Positions 31,098 through 42,211 of a DNA stretch of 64,000 nt are shown piece by piece (positions within the stretch are counted from its first letter, which is position 1; each line of letters starts with the position of its first letter). The notes beneath the pieces were generated by a model, which was not told the origin of the DNA, did not search any database, and saw only the letters and a list, made by a program, of their open reading frames with translations. The DNA comes from Dasypus novemcinctus (taxonomy: Eukaryota > Chordata > Mammalia > Cingulata > Dasypodidae), in assembly GCF_030445035.2 (NCBI RefSeq), contig NC_080698.1, forward strand, positions 4,161,501-4,225,500, given 5' to 3'. A program made the translations under genes and the position numbers.

Positions 31098-34000
31098 GCT
31101 ACCTCTTCTCAGGTAGGTTAAGGAAAGCCCTGGGCAAGCCGCGCTGGCCCCGCCTCTGTCCTCCCTGGCCCCTCGGGCATCTGTCCTGGGAGCCTCGGCT
31201 CCACGTCTGGGTCGGTGGTCAGCTTCGGGCAGGCTCCGGGGCCCACCGAGCCAAGGCCTGGAGCCGGGGGTCTGAGCAGACCGCTGCTGCCCCATCGGGA
31301 GGGGGTTTGCACGGGTCAGCCCGTCGAGTCCTGGGTGTGGTTGGTTTTGTCCCTTAGTAACCGCTTCTGCGGGCACACATGCGCGCACACGCAGGCCGCT
31401 CCGCCTCCAGGCCGCATTCAGGGACGGCTGAGGGGCCCTCGGCACAGCCACACCCCGTCTTTCTCGGGGTGACTCAGGAGCACTCCCCGAAGGCCTGGGG
31501 AGGCGGAGCCCCTGCAGCGCCCGGGTCAGAGGAAAAACCCCTTCCTTCCTGAGCGCCGCCCTGGGGCGTCAGCCCTGCGTGCTTCCTGTCCCCACCCGTG
31601 TGGGCCAGAGGCCAGCTGGACAGGGCGCCCGGGAGAGCGCGGTCCCCGGAAGATGAACGGGCAGACGCGGCGCCGGCCCCGGGGGCTTCTCACCGGTCCC
31701 GGACGCCTTCTTACCCATGGCCAGTCCTTTGTGACCACCAACGCCAGGGACCTGAGGCTGAGCAGGGTGTGTGCGCTCTGGCTAGCCATCCGAACGAGGG
31801 TTCCGTCGAATGGCAGCTGGGTTCCAGAACCTTCCGTTTCAACACAAATGTTTTGCTTCCCTCTCTCAGGAAGCCCCAGTCTTGTTCCCCACAAGACTTC
31901 CGCGCCCTGGTGGATTAAGACCACAGTCCAAGTGTTTTCCAGAAACATTCCTGCCAACACATGCAAATGAGCCAGAGCTCTTAAGGCCCCTCATTTAGGG
32001 ACAAGAGCAGGAAGTCTAAGGAAACGGGGTACTGCCGACCTCGGGTGCGGTGGCCGACCTAGGAGAGCCACTGCGGACGAAGGAGAGGGCTGTGGCTTCG
32101 GGCGGGTGTGTTCGTCCTCTGCCAGCGCCAGTCGCAGCTTCTTGTCGCAGTTATTTTCCGCTCTCTCAGTTCCTGCTTTTTTCCCATCTTGCGTTGCACG
32201 GGGCCTCTCGGGAGCCCTGCTGCCCAGCTCGCTGCCCTCTCCCCCTTCCTTTCTCGGGTTGTGAGGCTCTATTTCTCTCTGGACACACTGTTTGAAAACC
32301 AACCAGCCTGTGCTTGGTACACGAGGCAAACTTTACACGGTGGTGCCAACGTGATAAAAGAGGACAAGAGAAAGGGTCCCAGCAGATGGGCTGGTTTTAT
32401 ATTTCTTGCTACACACATTTGACTCCTGCCAGCTCTGAGCAAACAGCAGTCCCCTTGTCAGTGGGAAAGATGTAAGGGTCTGTATCATCTTAAGCAAGAA
32501 TTCCCCAAGAGGCTATTTTGGGGTGCTTAGCCACTTCTCAGGAAGTTTTTTCTTTCCTGTTTCTACTTTACCTCCTCAAAAGTGCTGTTGGTCCCAAGAC
32601 TCTAGGACAGTGAGAGTCACTTCCTCCCAAAATAAAGGACAGGTCCTTTGTTACAAAGTGGGTTTTGTGGCCCAGATAAAGTATAGCAGACGCGAATTCT
32701 GCTAAAGAGCAGTAAAAAGTTCACATCCCCAACCCCCCACGGCCACTTTGGCCACTTGGCGCCAGAGAAGAGGTTCATGGGTGTATGAGTTGGTGACATC
32801 AAACAAGTCTTGTCTCTTGCTCATCTTTTTCTAGACAGGCAAGAGATCCCCAAACTGCCGGCCAACGCTGGACTCCCAAGGGCAGTTCAGTAAAACGTTA
32901 AACGTTTTTCTTCCTTTGCTACTAATTTTCTATTCGTCTTTCTAAAGAATTCTTACACTGTGATGATACAGCTTATGTTCATGAAAGATGGAGCAGCTAC
33001 TTTGGTCCTGGCTTGCTGGTTTCCAGATTTCTCCTGCTTTGACCCAGGGGGGCTGGGGTGCTGAATGCCGGGCGGAGGCTGTCCCCTGGCTGGCTGGCCG
33101 TTGGTGACTCCACCCCCCACTGACCACATAGGAAAGGCCCTTTGCTGTACGGCCCCCGTGGATCACTCCTCACGAGTTGTTATGGGTTGCCGGGGAAACA
33201 AGGAAGCATGGGTATTAAGACTAATTTGATCCTTAACGAAAATGGTCTCTCTCTAAAGGAAAAGTTAACTTGGAAACCGTTGCCGTCACCCCAGCTGCTG
33301 CCCCCACCCCAGCCTGCCCTATTTTCTTCTGCTTGCCTCGAGGCCTTAATTTTGATGATCTATGAGGTGTCAGCCGGAAGGTCTTGTGCTCTGCTGCAAA
33401 GCACTATAAAAAGGCAGATGGATGACAGTGTCATCCACAAATACCCTAGAAAGTTAAGTGTTAAACCATGTTAATAATAAATGTTTTCCTCCAAAGTAGG
33501 TTACGGCAGTAGGACCGGAGCCCATAACATTTCAGGGGGCTCAGGGACACCTCACGCCGCCATGGTCCCCGGAGGGCGGGCAGAAAAGATATTAAATGCC
33601 ATTCCATCTGCCCGAAATCCCCCGATGGAGAGAGTGGTGCCTCCTCCAAATGCCTGAACTTGACTATCTCTACAAACGGGAAGGACCTTGGGAGCAGAGA
33701 GCCCGGGGAATGCGGAACTGGCTCTTTAAAAGGCTTCCTCGGTCAGCACGGCCACTGACCCATCGCCACCGCCCCAGCACATCCTTCCCAGCCCCACCAC
33801 CAGCCTGGCTGCGAGACCCCCCTGATTTAAGCACCCCCCATCTGCGTCCTTCTACCCCACGGCCGAGCCTCGGTCCCAGCAGCTCTGGACCTGAGTTCAG
33901 CTCCTGCAAGGCCTTCCGAGGGCAGGCTCCAGGCGGGGGGCAGAGGGCCCACGGGCTCCCGCGCGAGCGAGAGCTCGAGGCTTCCTGGGCAGGGGCCCGC

Positions 34001-34714
34001 AGCTGAGCTGGCCTGGCTCAAGGAAATTCCAGGTGGGAATTCTGTCTGGCTGCCCGGTGGCCTGCGGTCCTGATCTCCCTCCTGTTCCCCTGCCTCTCAC
34101 CCGGCAGTACTAGTGTGTGTTGCTGTTTTCTACTAGAAGGCCCTCCCTGGTGCAGGAAAAATAAAAAGCCAGGGTGATGGGGAGACAAGCCTCGGCCAGG
34201 AGCTCCAACGCCCCCGTCTCAAGCCGGGTCCCCGGAAGCAGACTCTGAGCGAAGGTTCCAGTGAGTGTGACACATCAGGGTGTGTTCTCGGAAGACCCAG
34301 CGTTGACCAGGAACCCTGCCTGCGAGGGAAGGAGAGCCAGCAAGGGTGGGGGTGGAGCCAAGCCCCTGGAGGGCGGTGCTGGCTCGGTTGCCCACAGGGG
34401 TCGCGCCCCATGCACCGCGGGATGAGGGCTTTGGGCAGTCCATGCCCTGCCGCCTTAGCCGCTAGTCAGGGCTGCGGGCAGGGGCCCTGGGGCAGGGTGC
34501 CCAGCGCATGCGGGCAAAGCGGCTCCAGCAGCCTGCAGGAGGTCCTCCCCCAGAGTGCGCCGCTGCCACCGGGAGCAGAGGCACGCGGGCACCGACGAGC
34601 CCCCAAATGGCAAAGGGATCAGAGGGGATTCGGGGACAGGTCCACGGCACCTGCCACACACCCCACCCACAGGGAAATAGAGAGAAGGCGGGAGCCCAAA
34701 ACTTGCTTCCGGAT
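31098..34714. other. no gene seen; long unique stretch
   Basis: About 3.6 kb with no SINE and no recognised repeat, the longest such stretch in this half of the window. Open frames (up to 146 codons, minus 31966-31526) are not recognisable. 32100-33480 is less GC-rich than its flanks. The octamer ATGCAAAT occurs at about 31961, probably by chance. Confidence 0.4.
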
Positions 34715-34832
34715 TTGGTTATTTATCCATCTCTCATGTTTTCACTTGGCAAGCATTCATTGAGTACCTACTGTATTCCAGTCATTGTGCAAAAAAGCAA
34801 GTCGGTGCTGAGCTTGTGCACGAAAGGCCTCC
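34715..34832 (-). mobile_element. L2 3'-end fragment
   Basis: 'AGCATTCATTGAGTACCTAC' then TGTATTCCAGTCATTGTGC and, after a diverged part, 'CCTCCAGGCTCACGGGGTGG': the reversed L2 order 'attgagcgcctactatgtgccaggcactg...ctcatggagcttac'. Confidence 0.7.
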
Positions 34833-36149
34833 AGGCTCACGGGGTGGGACAGGGGACGTGTGCCCGAATGCCAGCACCCAGCTCGGGCTGGGGCCCGGCT
34901 ACTCTGTCCAGGTCTCTTCCACGGAGAGCCAGGCCTCTGCCCGAGGAAGCGCTCGGGTTCCAGGGGTGCTAAGGTGCTGCGGCTTCGCGTGACAAACCAC
35001 CCCGTGAACCCTGGAAGGAAAGGACAACAAGGGTGCAAGTTGTTTTAGGAATACAAGGGGTGTTTAATGAAACCAAAATCAAGCGGCGAACCCGGGAGGG
35101 TTGCCCCGCAGTCAGGGGAGTGCGCTGTGCCTCCTTTGCCTGAAAATCAAACGCTCCCGACAGCCACCAAGCATTCCTGCAGCGACTTGTCATCATCCGG
35201 CATCCGTACTTCGGCAGGTGAGGCGACGCTGGCAGAGATGGGGTTACTTAAGGCCATGTCCCTCTATGCCCATGACCCAAGGGCCACAAGACCTGGACCG
35301 AGGGACGAGGGTTGTGGTCAGGAGGCTGCAGGCAGCGCCTTTCCCACCTGTACGGGAAATGGGTCAGGAAAAGGCAGGCAGTCTCCCAATCCCTCCGTGC
35401 TTAAAGCTATCACCTGGCACATCAGCGTGGACCCACAGGGCAGGTTGGCCAGGTAAAACATAACCTGCCCAGTGGCATTTAACTGTCAGAGAAACAACAC
35501 ATCTTTTTAGTGTAAGTAGATCCCAAATAGCTCATGGCATCTACTTAGATTCAAAAACATTTTTTTCTTTGTTTCTCTGAAATTCCAAATGTCCCTGGGC
35601 TTCCTGTGTTTTTAATTTGCTACCTCTGCCAGCCCTACACCAAAGTTTCACCAGAAAGGCTTTCCTGCTTTCACTCGCTGCACAGGTCAGAAATGGGAGG
35701 CCAGGAAACTCCGGGGGCCCCTGCGCAGGCCGCACGGGAGGCTCAGATCTCTCCGAGGGAAGTCAATTACAATAGCATTCTGAGGTCCTCCCGCACTGCT
35801 CCTTTCACTCACGGCAGGACCGGGGGGCTTGGCCTCCCCGTTTCGGGTCTCCTAAGACAGAACGCCCAGCCCTTTTTGGGAGGAGAGCAGGCAAATGTGT
35901 TGATGGTCCCGAAAGTGGAGGCAGAGAACCGGCCAAGGTGAGGTGCCCTTCCCAGACTCTTTTTCCAAATGTAGCTCCATAGAGTTTTCGGCTGCGGTGG
36001 GCTTGCCCTAAGCTTATGAGGAATTTAAACACTCTTTATTTTGCAAACTGCAGTAAGAATGAGAAGCTGCTCTGCTATTGTCATGTGCAGACTTTAAAGC
36101 CAAGCCTCGAACTTGCTCATCACCCTTTCCGGGCGTAGCACCTTCTCAG
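34833..36149. other. no gene seen
   Basis: Unique-looking. TTTATT at about 36036 could be a minus-strand polyadenylation word, unsupported by any exon. Confidence 0.4.
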
Positions 36150-36322
36150 CCGTCACTTCGCGTGAGCCTCAGCACAGTCCTGTGGGCAGGTGCATAGGTG
36201 TCCTTCACTCCCATGGTCCACGAAGAAGGTCAGGCCCACACAAGGCCTGTCCAGGGCTGCGTGGGTGGCGACAGAAGCCCCGCTCCTGGCTCCAGCTCTT
36301 CCCATCAGATCAAGCCGTGAGG
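36150..36322 (-). repeat. MIR SINE
   Basis: Long reverse-strand MIR: 'GTGAGCCTCAGCACAGTCCT' (decayed 'atttaatcctcacaacaaccct'), 'GTGGGCAGGTGCATAGGTGT', 'CCATGGTCCACGAAGAAGGT', 'AGGGCTGCGTGGGTGGCGAC', 'AGAAGCCCCGCTCCTGGCTC'. Each word sits at the expected MIR position. Confidence 0.65.
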
Positions 36323-36467
36323 AAGTAACCTACCTCGAGCCTGATTCGGGGGGTCAGAGGCAAGTGCTGCGAGATGCCACTGAAGGATTGCAGACCCTCT
36401 GTACCTGGTAGTGGCCACAAAGGCATGCCATAAATCTTCACGGAGGGTGCACCCGTGCATCAGGCTT

Positions 36468-36602
36468 GTTCTGGGGCCTGGGGACACAGCTGGGAGAGTC
36501 GAGCAAGATTCCTGCCCCCCTGGGGCTGACGTTCCGAGGGGCCTGGGAGGCGGATAATGAAAAGTAAGCCAATTCGTTAGCACCTGTCAGGTGGTGGCAA
36601 GT
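36468..36602 (-). mobile_element. L2 3'-end fragment
   Basis: 'TTCTGGGGCCTGGGGACACA', GCAAGATTCCTGCCCCCCTGGGGCTGACGTTC, then 'GGCGGATAATGAAAAGTAAG' follow the reversed L2 order 'ttctaggcgctggggatacag...tccctgccctcatggagcttac...gacaataaac'. Confidence 0.7.
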
Positions 36603-36956
36603 ACCCGAAGATGAGGGCAGGGTTGTGGGGTGGAAGCCGGCTGCTCCACGGCGGGTGGACCCGAAACTCTCCGTGTACCAGGGATGGCTGAGTGGTCAGC
36701 CCCACGTCCACCTGGGGCCCCGACTCTGCAGGCAGAGGGACAGTGTCTGCAGGGTTCTAAGATGGAGCAAGCTTGGTGTTGGAGGGACAGCCAGGCGGCC
36801 GGTGTGCCAGGGTCGTGAGGGCACATAGGAGAGTGGGGGACAAGGGCTGAGCACTGGGCAGGGGGCCAGCCGTGGGAAGGGGTTTGGGTTTTCTTTGCCG
36901 TGTGATGGGGAACCCTCTGGCTAGCAGTCTTAGTCCAGGCTCTCACCTTCTCCCGT
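36603..36956. other. no gene seen
   Basis: Unique-looking sequence between the L2 fragment and the A-tailed retroposon. Confidence 0.4.
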
Positions 36957-36965
36957 AAAGATTGA

Positions 36966-37381
36966 AAAATATCCTACTGTGGAACTATTGTCATTAGTAA
37001 TGGAAGAGATTGTAGCATTGATGTGGAGTGGAGAAAGTGGCCACGGTAGTTGCTGAGGGCAGGGAGAGGGAAGAAGAGATGTGATGTGGGGGCATTTTCA
37101 GAACTTGGAGTTGTCCTGGGTGGTGCTGCAGGGACAGATGCTGGACACTGTAGTCCTGCCATGGCCCACTGGGTGGACTGGGGAGAGTGTAAACTGCAGT
37201 GTAAACCGCTGTCCATGGGGTGCAGCAGGGCTCCAGAACGTATTCACCAAATGCAATGAATGTGCCACGATGATGAAAGAGGTTGTTGATGTGGGAGGAG
37301 TGGGGTGGGGGGGGTGGGGGGGTATATGGGGACCTCATATTTTTTTAATGTAACATTTTTTTAAAAATAGAGGGAAAAAAA
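36966..37381 (+). mobile_element. A-tailed xenarthran retroposon, truncated copy 1
   Basis: Closely related to 60430-60850 and, more distantly, to 46010-46440. Shared words in order: 'TACTGTGGAACTATTGTCAT' (36973), 'TGGCCACGGTAGTTGCTGAG', 'GGACAGATGCTGGACACTGT', 'GGGGAGAGTGTAAACTGCAG', 'GTGCCACGATGATGAAAGAG', then G-rich 37300-37320, TTTTTTTAATGTAACATTTT and an A-rich tail. A possible imperfect target duplication AAAGATTGAAAAA / AAAGATGAAAAA lies at 36957 and 37381. The A-tail and 5' truncation are LINE-like; no ORF is present. Confidence 0.65.
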
Positions 37382-37854
37382 AAGATGAAAAAAGAAAATG
37401 AGGGTTCAAGCCCCAAGACCGCGGGGAGCGGGGGATTCACATAGAACCTTGCCGGCACGGGCTGAGGGGCTCCCTCGTGGGGGACCTTTCACTTCAGGAA
37501 GGCGAGATGTGATACTGGGCCTTTGTCTCAGGTACAAAGCGCACTCTGGGAGCCTGGGATTTTTCCAGGATGTAAAGTTCTAGCTTCCCTGAGCGTCACG
37601 CACTTCTTGGGAAAGCTGGAGGGCACCCAGACAAAGTTCCAGGGCGGCAGCAGGAAGCGCTAGCCCCTGAAGGCCCTGTCTGCAGGTGCCTGAGTTCCAA
37701 GGACTGACGCCCCCGACGTGAGCCGGGTCCATGCCCGGCTCTCAGGACCTGGGGAAGGTCAGGGGCTTCCCTCCTCCTCCCTGGCACCTTCCCCAGGGAC
37801 CGGAGTAACACAGTCAGACCCGGGGGGTCTCACAGTATGGGCCCCCGACGGCAC

Positions 37855-37966
37855 GATCGCTGGGGGGACTGTGGAAGGGGAGCTCAGCGGTTTGGGTGTT
37901 AACAAGCCCTCCCAGTGAGTCTGACTCCATAAAGTCTGAGAACCGCAGCTTCAGAAGAAAGCTGGG
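37855..37966 (+). repeat. MER5-type hAT-Charlie fragment
   Basis: 'GTGTTAACAAGCCCTCCCAG' followed by TGAGTCTGACTCCATAAAGTCTGAGAACCGCAG reproduces the MER5 3' order 'tttaacaagccctccaggtgattctgatgcacactaaagtttgagaaccactg'. Confidence 0.7.
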
Positions 37967-38217
37967 AAGAAAGATCCTGCTTTTGCTAAGGTTTGGCTCT
38001 CAGTGTAAAGTCAAAGCGGAGGAAAAGCAGAAAAATTTCCAGGGCATGGGATGTGTGTTGGAATATCTGCAAAACCAAACAAAACCAGCCAACCACAGAG
38101 CTTATCGTCTGAGCTGTAACTTCTCCATCCAGCAACGCTCACCATGACTGAGCAGGAAAGAAGTGAGGCTTGCTCAAAGGCTCCAGGTCCTAGCTACTTC
38201 TCTGGCAGCTCCTGGGG

Positions 38218-38346
38218 CACTTGTTCATTCATTCATTCATTCCCACACTAGCAGCTGACGATACAAAGATAATAAAACCCTATCTGCACCCTAAAGTAGG
38301 TGGTGTCAGGGAGAGGAGGGTGACCTGTGAGTGGAAAATTACACAG
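38218..38346 (-). mobile_element. L2 3'-end remnant with (ATTC)n
   Basis: 'TTGTTCATTCATTCATTCAT' opens the reversed L2 end. 'ACGATACAAAGATAATAAAA' and 'CCCTATCTGCACCCTAAAGT' occupy the places of 'ggatacagcagtgaacaagac' and 'tccctgccctcatggagctt'. The ATTC microsatellite (38222-38242) is part of it. Confidence 0.55.
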
Positions 38347-38854
38347 GAGCAAAGAAGTCACCCAGGAGAGCTCGGGGCGGGGGTGGGAGAGCCACCAGGA
38401 AGAGAGAGGAGGGCTCGGCCAGGCCTGGGGGACAGGAAACCCGGGAAGCGGGAAGGGCTGGTCCAGTTCCACCAGTCTGGTGGCTGAGTCAAATCATGAC
38501 GCAGTCAGGTGGGAAAGGTCAAGGCCACATCTGTACTTCCCACCTGAGAGCAGAATTGTGAGCAGAGGCCAGAGACCAGTGGCAGCCTCCGTGGGCCAGC
38601 AGTGCGTGCTCGGGGCAAAGAGGGGCGTCGGGAGGAGTGCGGGGCCTGGGGCAGCCCAGCCCCCCGGGAACTGGCCAGGGGCTGCACCCCTGCCCTTTTC
38701 TGATCGGGGCTCTCCCTGGCTGCCCGCCAGCTCCAAAGCCCAGCGCTCCCTTCTTGTACACTCACCCCAGGGGACGCCCCAAACTCTTTTTCACTCCAGA
38801 ACTTTGTCCATCCAGAAGTACCATCAGTGAGCTCTGGAGCACTCCAGGCCCCCC
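38347..38854. other. no gene seen
   Basis: GC-rich unique-looking sequence up to the SINE target site. Confidence 0.4.
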
Positions 38855-38862
38855 GTGGAGCC

Positions 38863-39262
38863 TTTTTTTTTTTTTTAAAGATTTATTTTTTATTTATCCC
38901 ACCCGCCCCAGTTCCCAGTTGTCTGCTCTCTGTGTCCATTCACTGTGTGTTCTTCTGTGACCGTTTCTATCCTTATCAGTGGCACTGGGAATCTGTTTCT
39001 TTCTGTTGCATCATCCCGCTGCATCAGCTCTCTGTGTGTGCGGCGCCATTCCTGGGCAGGCTGCATTTTCTTTCACGCTGGGCTCTCCTTACGGGGCGCA
39101 CTCCTTGTGCATGGGGCTCCCCTACGTGGCACAGCACTCCTTGCGCGCATCAGCACTGTGCATGGGCCAGCTCCACACGGGTCAAGGAGGCCCGGGGTTT
39201 GAACCTTGGACCTCCCGTGTGGTAGGTGGACGCCCTCGCCACTGGGCCAAGTCCACTTCCTT
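38863..39262 (-). mobile_element. DAS-type SINE, long form, reverse strand
   Basis: Complete copy of about 400 bp. It runs from a T14 run and AAAGATTTATTTTTTATTTA through 'GTCTGCTCTCTGTGTCCATT' and 'GTGCGGCGCCATTCCTGGGC' to the reversed head, ending GGGCCAAGTCCACTTCC. Target duplication GTGGAGCCTTTT at 38855-38866 and 39263-39274 (the left copy merges into the T-run). Confidence 0.9.
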
Positions 39263-39349
39263 GTGGAGCCTTTTATCCTTCGTTCATTCGAACTGCATGT
39301 TATGCCAGACCTGACGCGATGGGCCCCCAAGGCACCCCGTGTCTGATGG

Positions 39350-39932
39350 TTAATAATTACGTGGGGATGTTTAGGCTCACTAGTAATCCAAAATGCAGCA
39401 GGGCAACAACATCAAATCAGCAACGCTTCCTGGTAAAGTCGAGTGAGGCTGCGCAGTGGGCGCCTTCCCATATTGGCATCCGTAGCATACACAGGGACAC
39501 GCTTTTCTGAAAATCACGTATCCAAACTGTTCAAACGTTCAAACTCATTAGCCCAGCTCATTCATCCAGAACTTTATTCTAAGGAAATTATCAGAGATTT
39601 AAAAAAAGACAAACCGCCATTTATTAATCACTTACCATGGGCCCATGCACTTTATACAATAACAATGCTGGAACAAATGGCAGCAAATCCATAGAATGTA
39701 ACCTGATGCATTGAAAGTTTTTAAAAATTTTAATGCCGTGGGAAATGCTCTGGTTCTAATTTATAAAAATAGGTAGTAAATATATATGCATAAAAACCAA
39801 AGAAATAAATCAAAACACTGCGAGGTAGCATGGAAACTTCCGTTTTCTTTGTGCTTCTCTGCATTCCGCAGTTTTCTACAGGCGGCAGGCTTTCGGTTCA
39901 AATGGTCAAATGGAAACGTTAGTGATTAAAAC
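39350..39932 (+). mobile_element. L1 3'-end fragment (old L1M type)
   Basis: 'ATTCATCCAGAACTTTATTC' then TAAGGAAATTATCAGAGATT is the conserved 'tctaggaatttatcctaaggaaataatcagaga' block. It continues with 'TTTTTAAAAATTTTAATGCC', 'AAATGCTCTGGTTCTAATTT', 'ATATATATGCATAAAAACCA' and 'GTTTTCTTTGTGCTTCTCTG', the usual AT-rich L1 terminus. Confidence 0.75.
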
Positions 39933-40014
39933 ACTTCCGCAGGAATGTGACAGCGCCAGGGCTGAGTAGCCCTGGTCCCATTCTGCCCTCAGGCAGCCGC
40001 CTTTCCGGCCACTC

Positions 40015-40170
40015 CCAGTGAGTCAACCACCCTGCCTGAGTGTTTCGTTTTTTTCTCTGCAAAATGCAGAGGATCCTCATGGCCTGGCCTCCTCCTCCGG
40101 CTGTTGGCGGGCACAGCTACCATCTGCGCGGAAACCCAGGTGAAGGGTAATTATTGTTATTACTAAGACA
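40015..40170 (+). repeat. MIR SINE
   Basis: 'CAGTGAGTCAACCACCCTGC' then TTTCTCTGCAAAATGCAGAGGATC stands for 'cctcagtttcctcatctgtaaaatgggga'. A diverged 3' part follows, ending AATTATTGTTATTA. Confidence 0.5.
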
Positions 40171-40943
40171 AGGCAGCTTTCCTGGCAGAGCTGAGTCACA
40201 GCGACTCTGACCTCACTGTGTGGTTGAGGACGGAGACTCCTGGTCTCGGAGAGCGTCTTTAGTGCAGGGATGGGGGGGCACGGGGGGTGGGCACCACCAA
40301 CTATCGCTGGGCACTGCCCGGCCCCAGCCTCAGAGGCACGTCGGCGGGCAGCTCCTGACACGCGTGGGTCCTCAGGGGTTGGCGCGGTCGGCGGGACGAG
40401 CTGGGCTGCGGTTTGCCCCCACCTGCTCGCAGGCCTCTCCTCCTGGGATGGGCGAGCTAGCTGGGGCATGTCCTTCTCGCAGCAATGACAGAGGCGCAAG
40501 GGGCCAGGCCCCGGCACACAAGCGCATCTCAAGCCCTGCGTGCGTCACAACGACCAGGATCCCACGGCTGAGCCAATGTCCAGGGGCGGGGAAGCTGCAG
40601 TCACACGACAAAGGTACAAAGGCGTGGCTGCAGCAAAAGGCGATGAACTGGGGCCAGTAATTCCAGCTGGCACCAGGAAGGTGGGGAAGCCGACAGGAGC
40701 CAAAAGCTGCTGCCAGCTGACTGTCCAGACCAAAAGGAAGGCGGCAAAGGATGGCCGGCAGTGCAGGCGGGACCTGCTGGAGGCGGCTGGAAGAGGCTTC
40801 TGTGCCCTCGTTCATTCACGGGCTGGGGGGTAGGCTTGGAGCTTCCAGAAACTCTGAGCTGGGACACAGTACAGGGGTGATGCAGCAGGATTCCATTCCC
40901 TTGAGCTGTTTTCCCCACAGACTTTCTTTCCAGACCTGCAGAT
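40171..40943. other. no gene seen
   Basis: GC-rich unique-looking sequence; overlapping unrecognised open frames on both strands. Confidence 0.4.
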
Positions 40944-40953
40944 TGTAGCCATA

Positions 40954-41716
40954 CTTTCTTTTAATTTTTAATTTCTTATTGAAGTATATCATTCATACAT
41001 AAACACACATAAACAGTAAGTGTAAAGTAAAGATTGTGAACTTACAAAATAAACATACATAACATCACACAGAGGTCTCGTACATCATCCCTCCACCAAC
41101 TCTTTGCATTGTTGTGAAACATTTGTTACAAACTATGCAAGAGTATCATCAAAATATCACTACCAACTATAGTCCTTATTTTACATTTGGTATATTTTTC
41201 CCCCAACCCATACTATTTTTTTTAATACATATTTTTGTTACAGATATTGTGAACTTGCAAAAAAATCATACAGATGTGTAGATTTCCCGTACAACTCCAC
41301 ACTCTGGTGGAACATTTGTTACATATTATGAGACAACATCATCAGACTGTTACCACCAATCATGGTCCATAGTCTGCATTTGGCATATTTTTTCCATACA
41401 CCTCCATTATCAACACAGCACGGCTTTGGCATTGATGCAGGAATATTATAGTATTGCTGTTAACCACAGTCTATAGGTCACACTAATTGTAGTTTTCCCA
41501 TGCTTCTCCAGATTCCCATCACCCTGCAATAATGATGTACATCTGCTCTAGCTCACGGAAGGACTCTCTTGCGTTTATACTCTTAAGCACAATTCTCAAC
41601 CGCCTCTGGGTTCACTGTGTTATTCAGTCCCTGGATTATTCGTTACCTTTCTTTCTACTGACATTTACTTCCCCAGACTACCTTGTTAAGCCACAATCCC
41701 ATTTATAAACCAGTTG
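40954..41716 (-). mobile_element. L1 3'-end, reverse strand, with target duplication
   Basis: On the plus strand it starts T-rich (CTTTCTTTTAATTTTTAATT), then 'ATTGTGAACTTACAAAATAA', 'GTTGTGAAACATTTGTTACA', 'CTATAGTCCTTATTTTACAT', 'GATGTACATCTGCTCTAGCT' and 'TAAGCACAATTCTCAACCGC'. Such words are found in reversed L1 3' regions of placental mammals. The 10-mer TGTAGCCATA flanks it at 40944-40953 and 41718-41727, indicating target-primed insertion and 5' truncation. 'TTGTGAACTTGCAAAAAAAT' at about 41248 repeats an earlier word, so an internal duplication exists. Confidence 0.65.
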
Positions 41717-41734
41717 CTGTAGCCATATTTTAAA

Positions 41735-42193
41735 GATTTATTTATTTATTTATTATTTATCCCCCCTTCCCCACCCCTCAATTATTTTTTGCGCTCGCTG
41801 TCTGCTCTCTGTGTCCATCTGCTGTGTGTTCTTCTATGTCTGCTTGTCTTTTCTTTAGGCAGCACTGGAAACCAACACTGGGACCTTCTGGAGTGGGAGA
41901 GAGGTGCTCATTCTCTTGTGCCACCTCAGCTCCCTGGTCTGCTGTGTCTCTTATTGTCTCTCCTCTGTGTCTTTTTTTGTTGCATTATCTTGCTGTGCCA
42001 GCTCTCCATGCAGGCCAGCACTCCTGCGCAGACCAGCACTCCGCTCTGGCCAGTTCTCTATGCAGGCCAGTACCCCATGTTGGCCAGCTCACTTCGGAGG
42101 CCAGTTTGCCTTCACCAGGAGGCCCCAGAAACTGAACCCTGGACCTCCCATATGGTAGATGGAAGCCCAATCACTTGAGTCACATCCCTTTCC
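41735..42193 (-). mobile_element. DAS-type SINE, composite long form, reverse strand
   Basis: It runs from GATTTATTTATTTATTTATT through 'TGTCTGCTCTCTGTGTCCAT', a repeated GGCCAG-rich body (41996-42120, at least five 'ggccag' words) to the reversed head 'CAATCACTTGAGTCACATCC'. Perfect 18-bp target duplication CTGTAGCCATATTTTAAA at 41717-41734 and 42194-42211. Confidence 0.9.
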
Positions 42194-42211
42194 CTGTAGC
42201 CATATTTTAAA

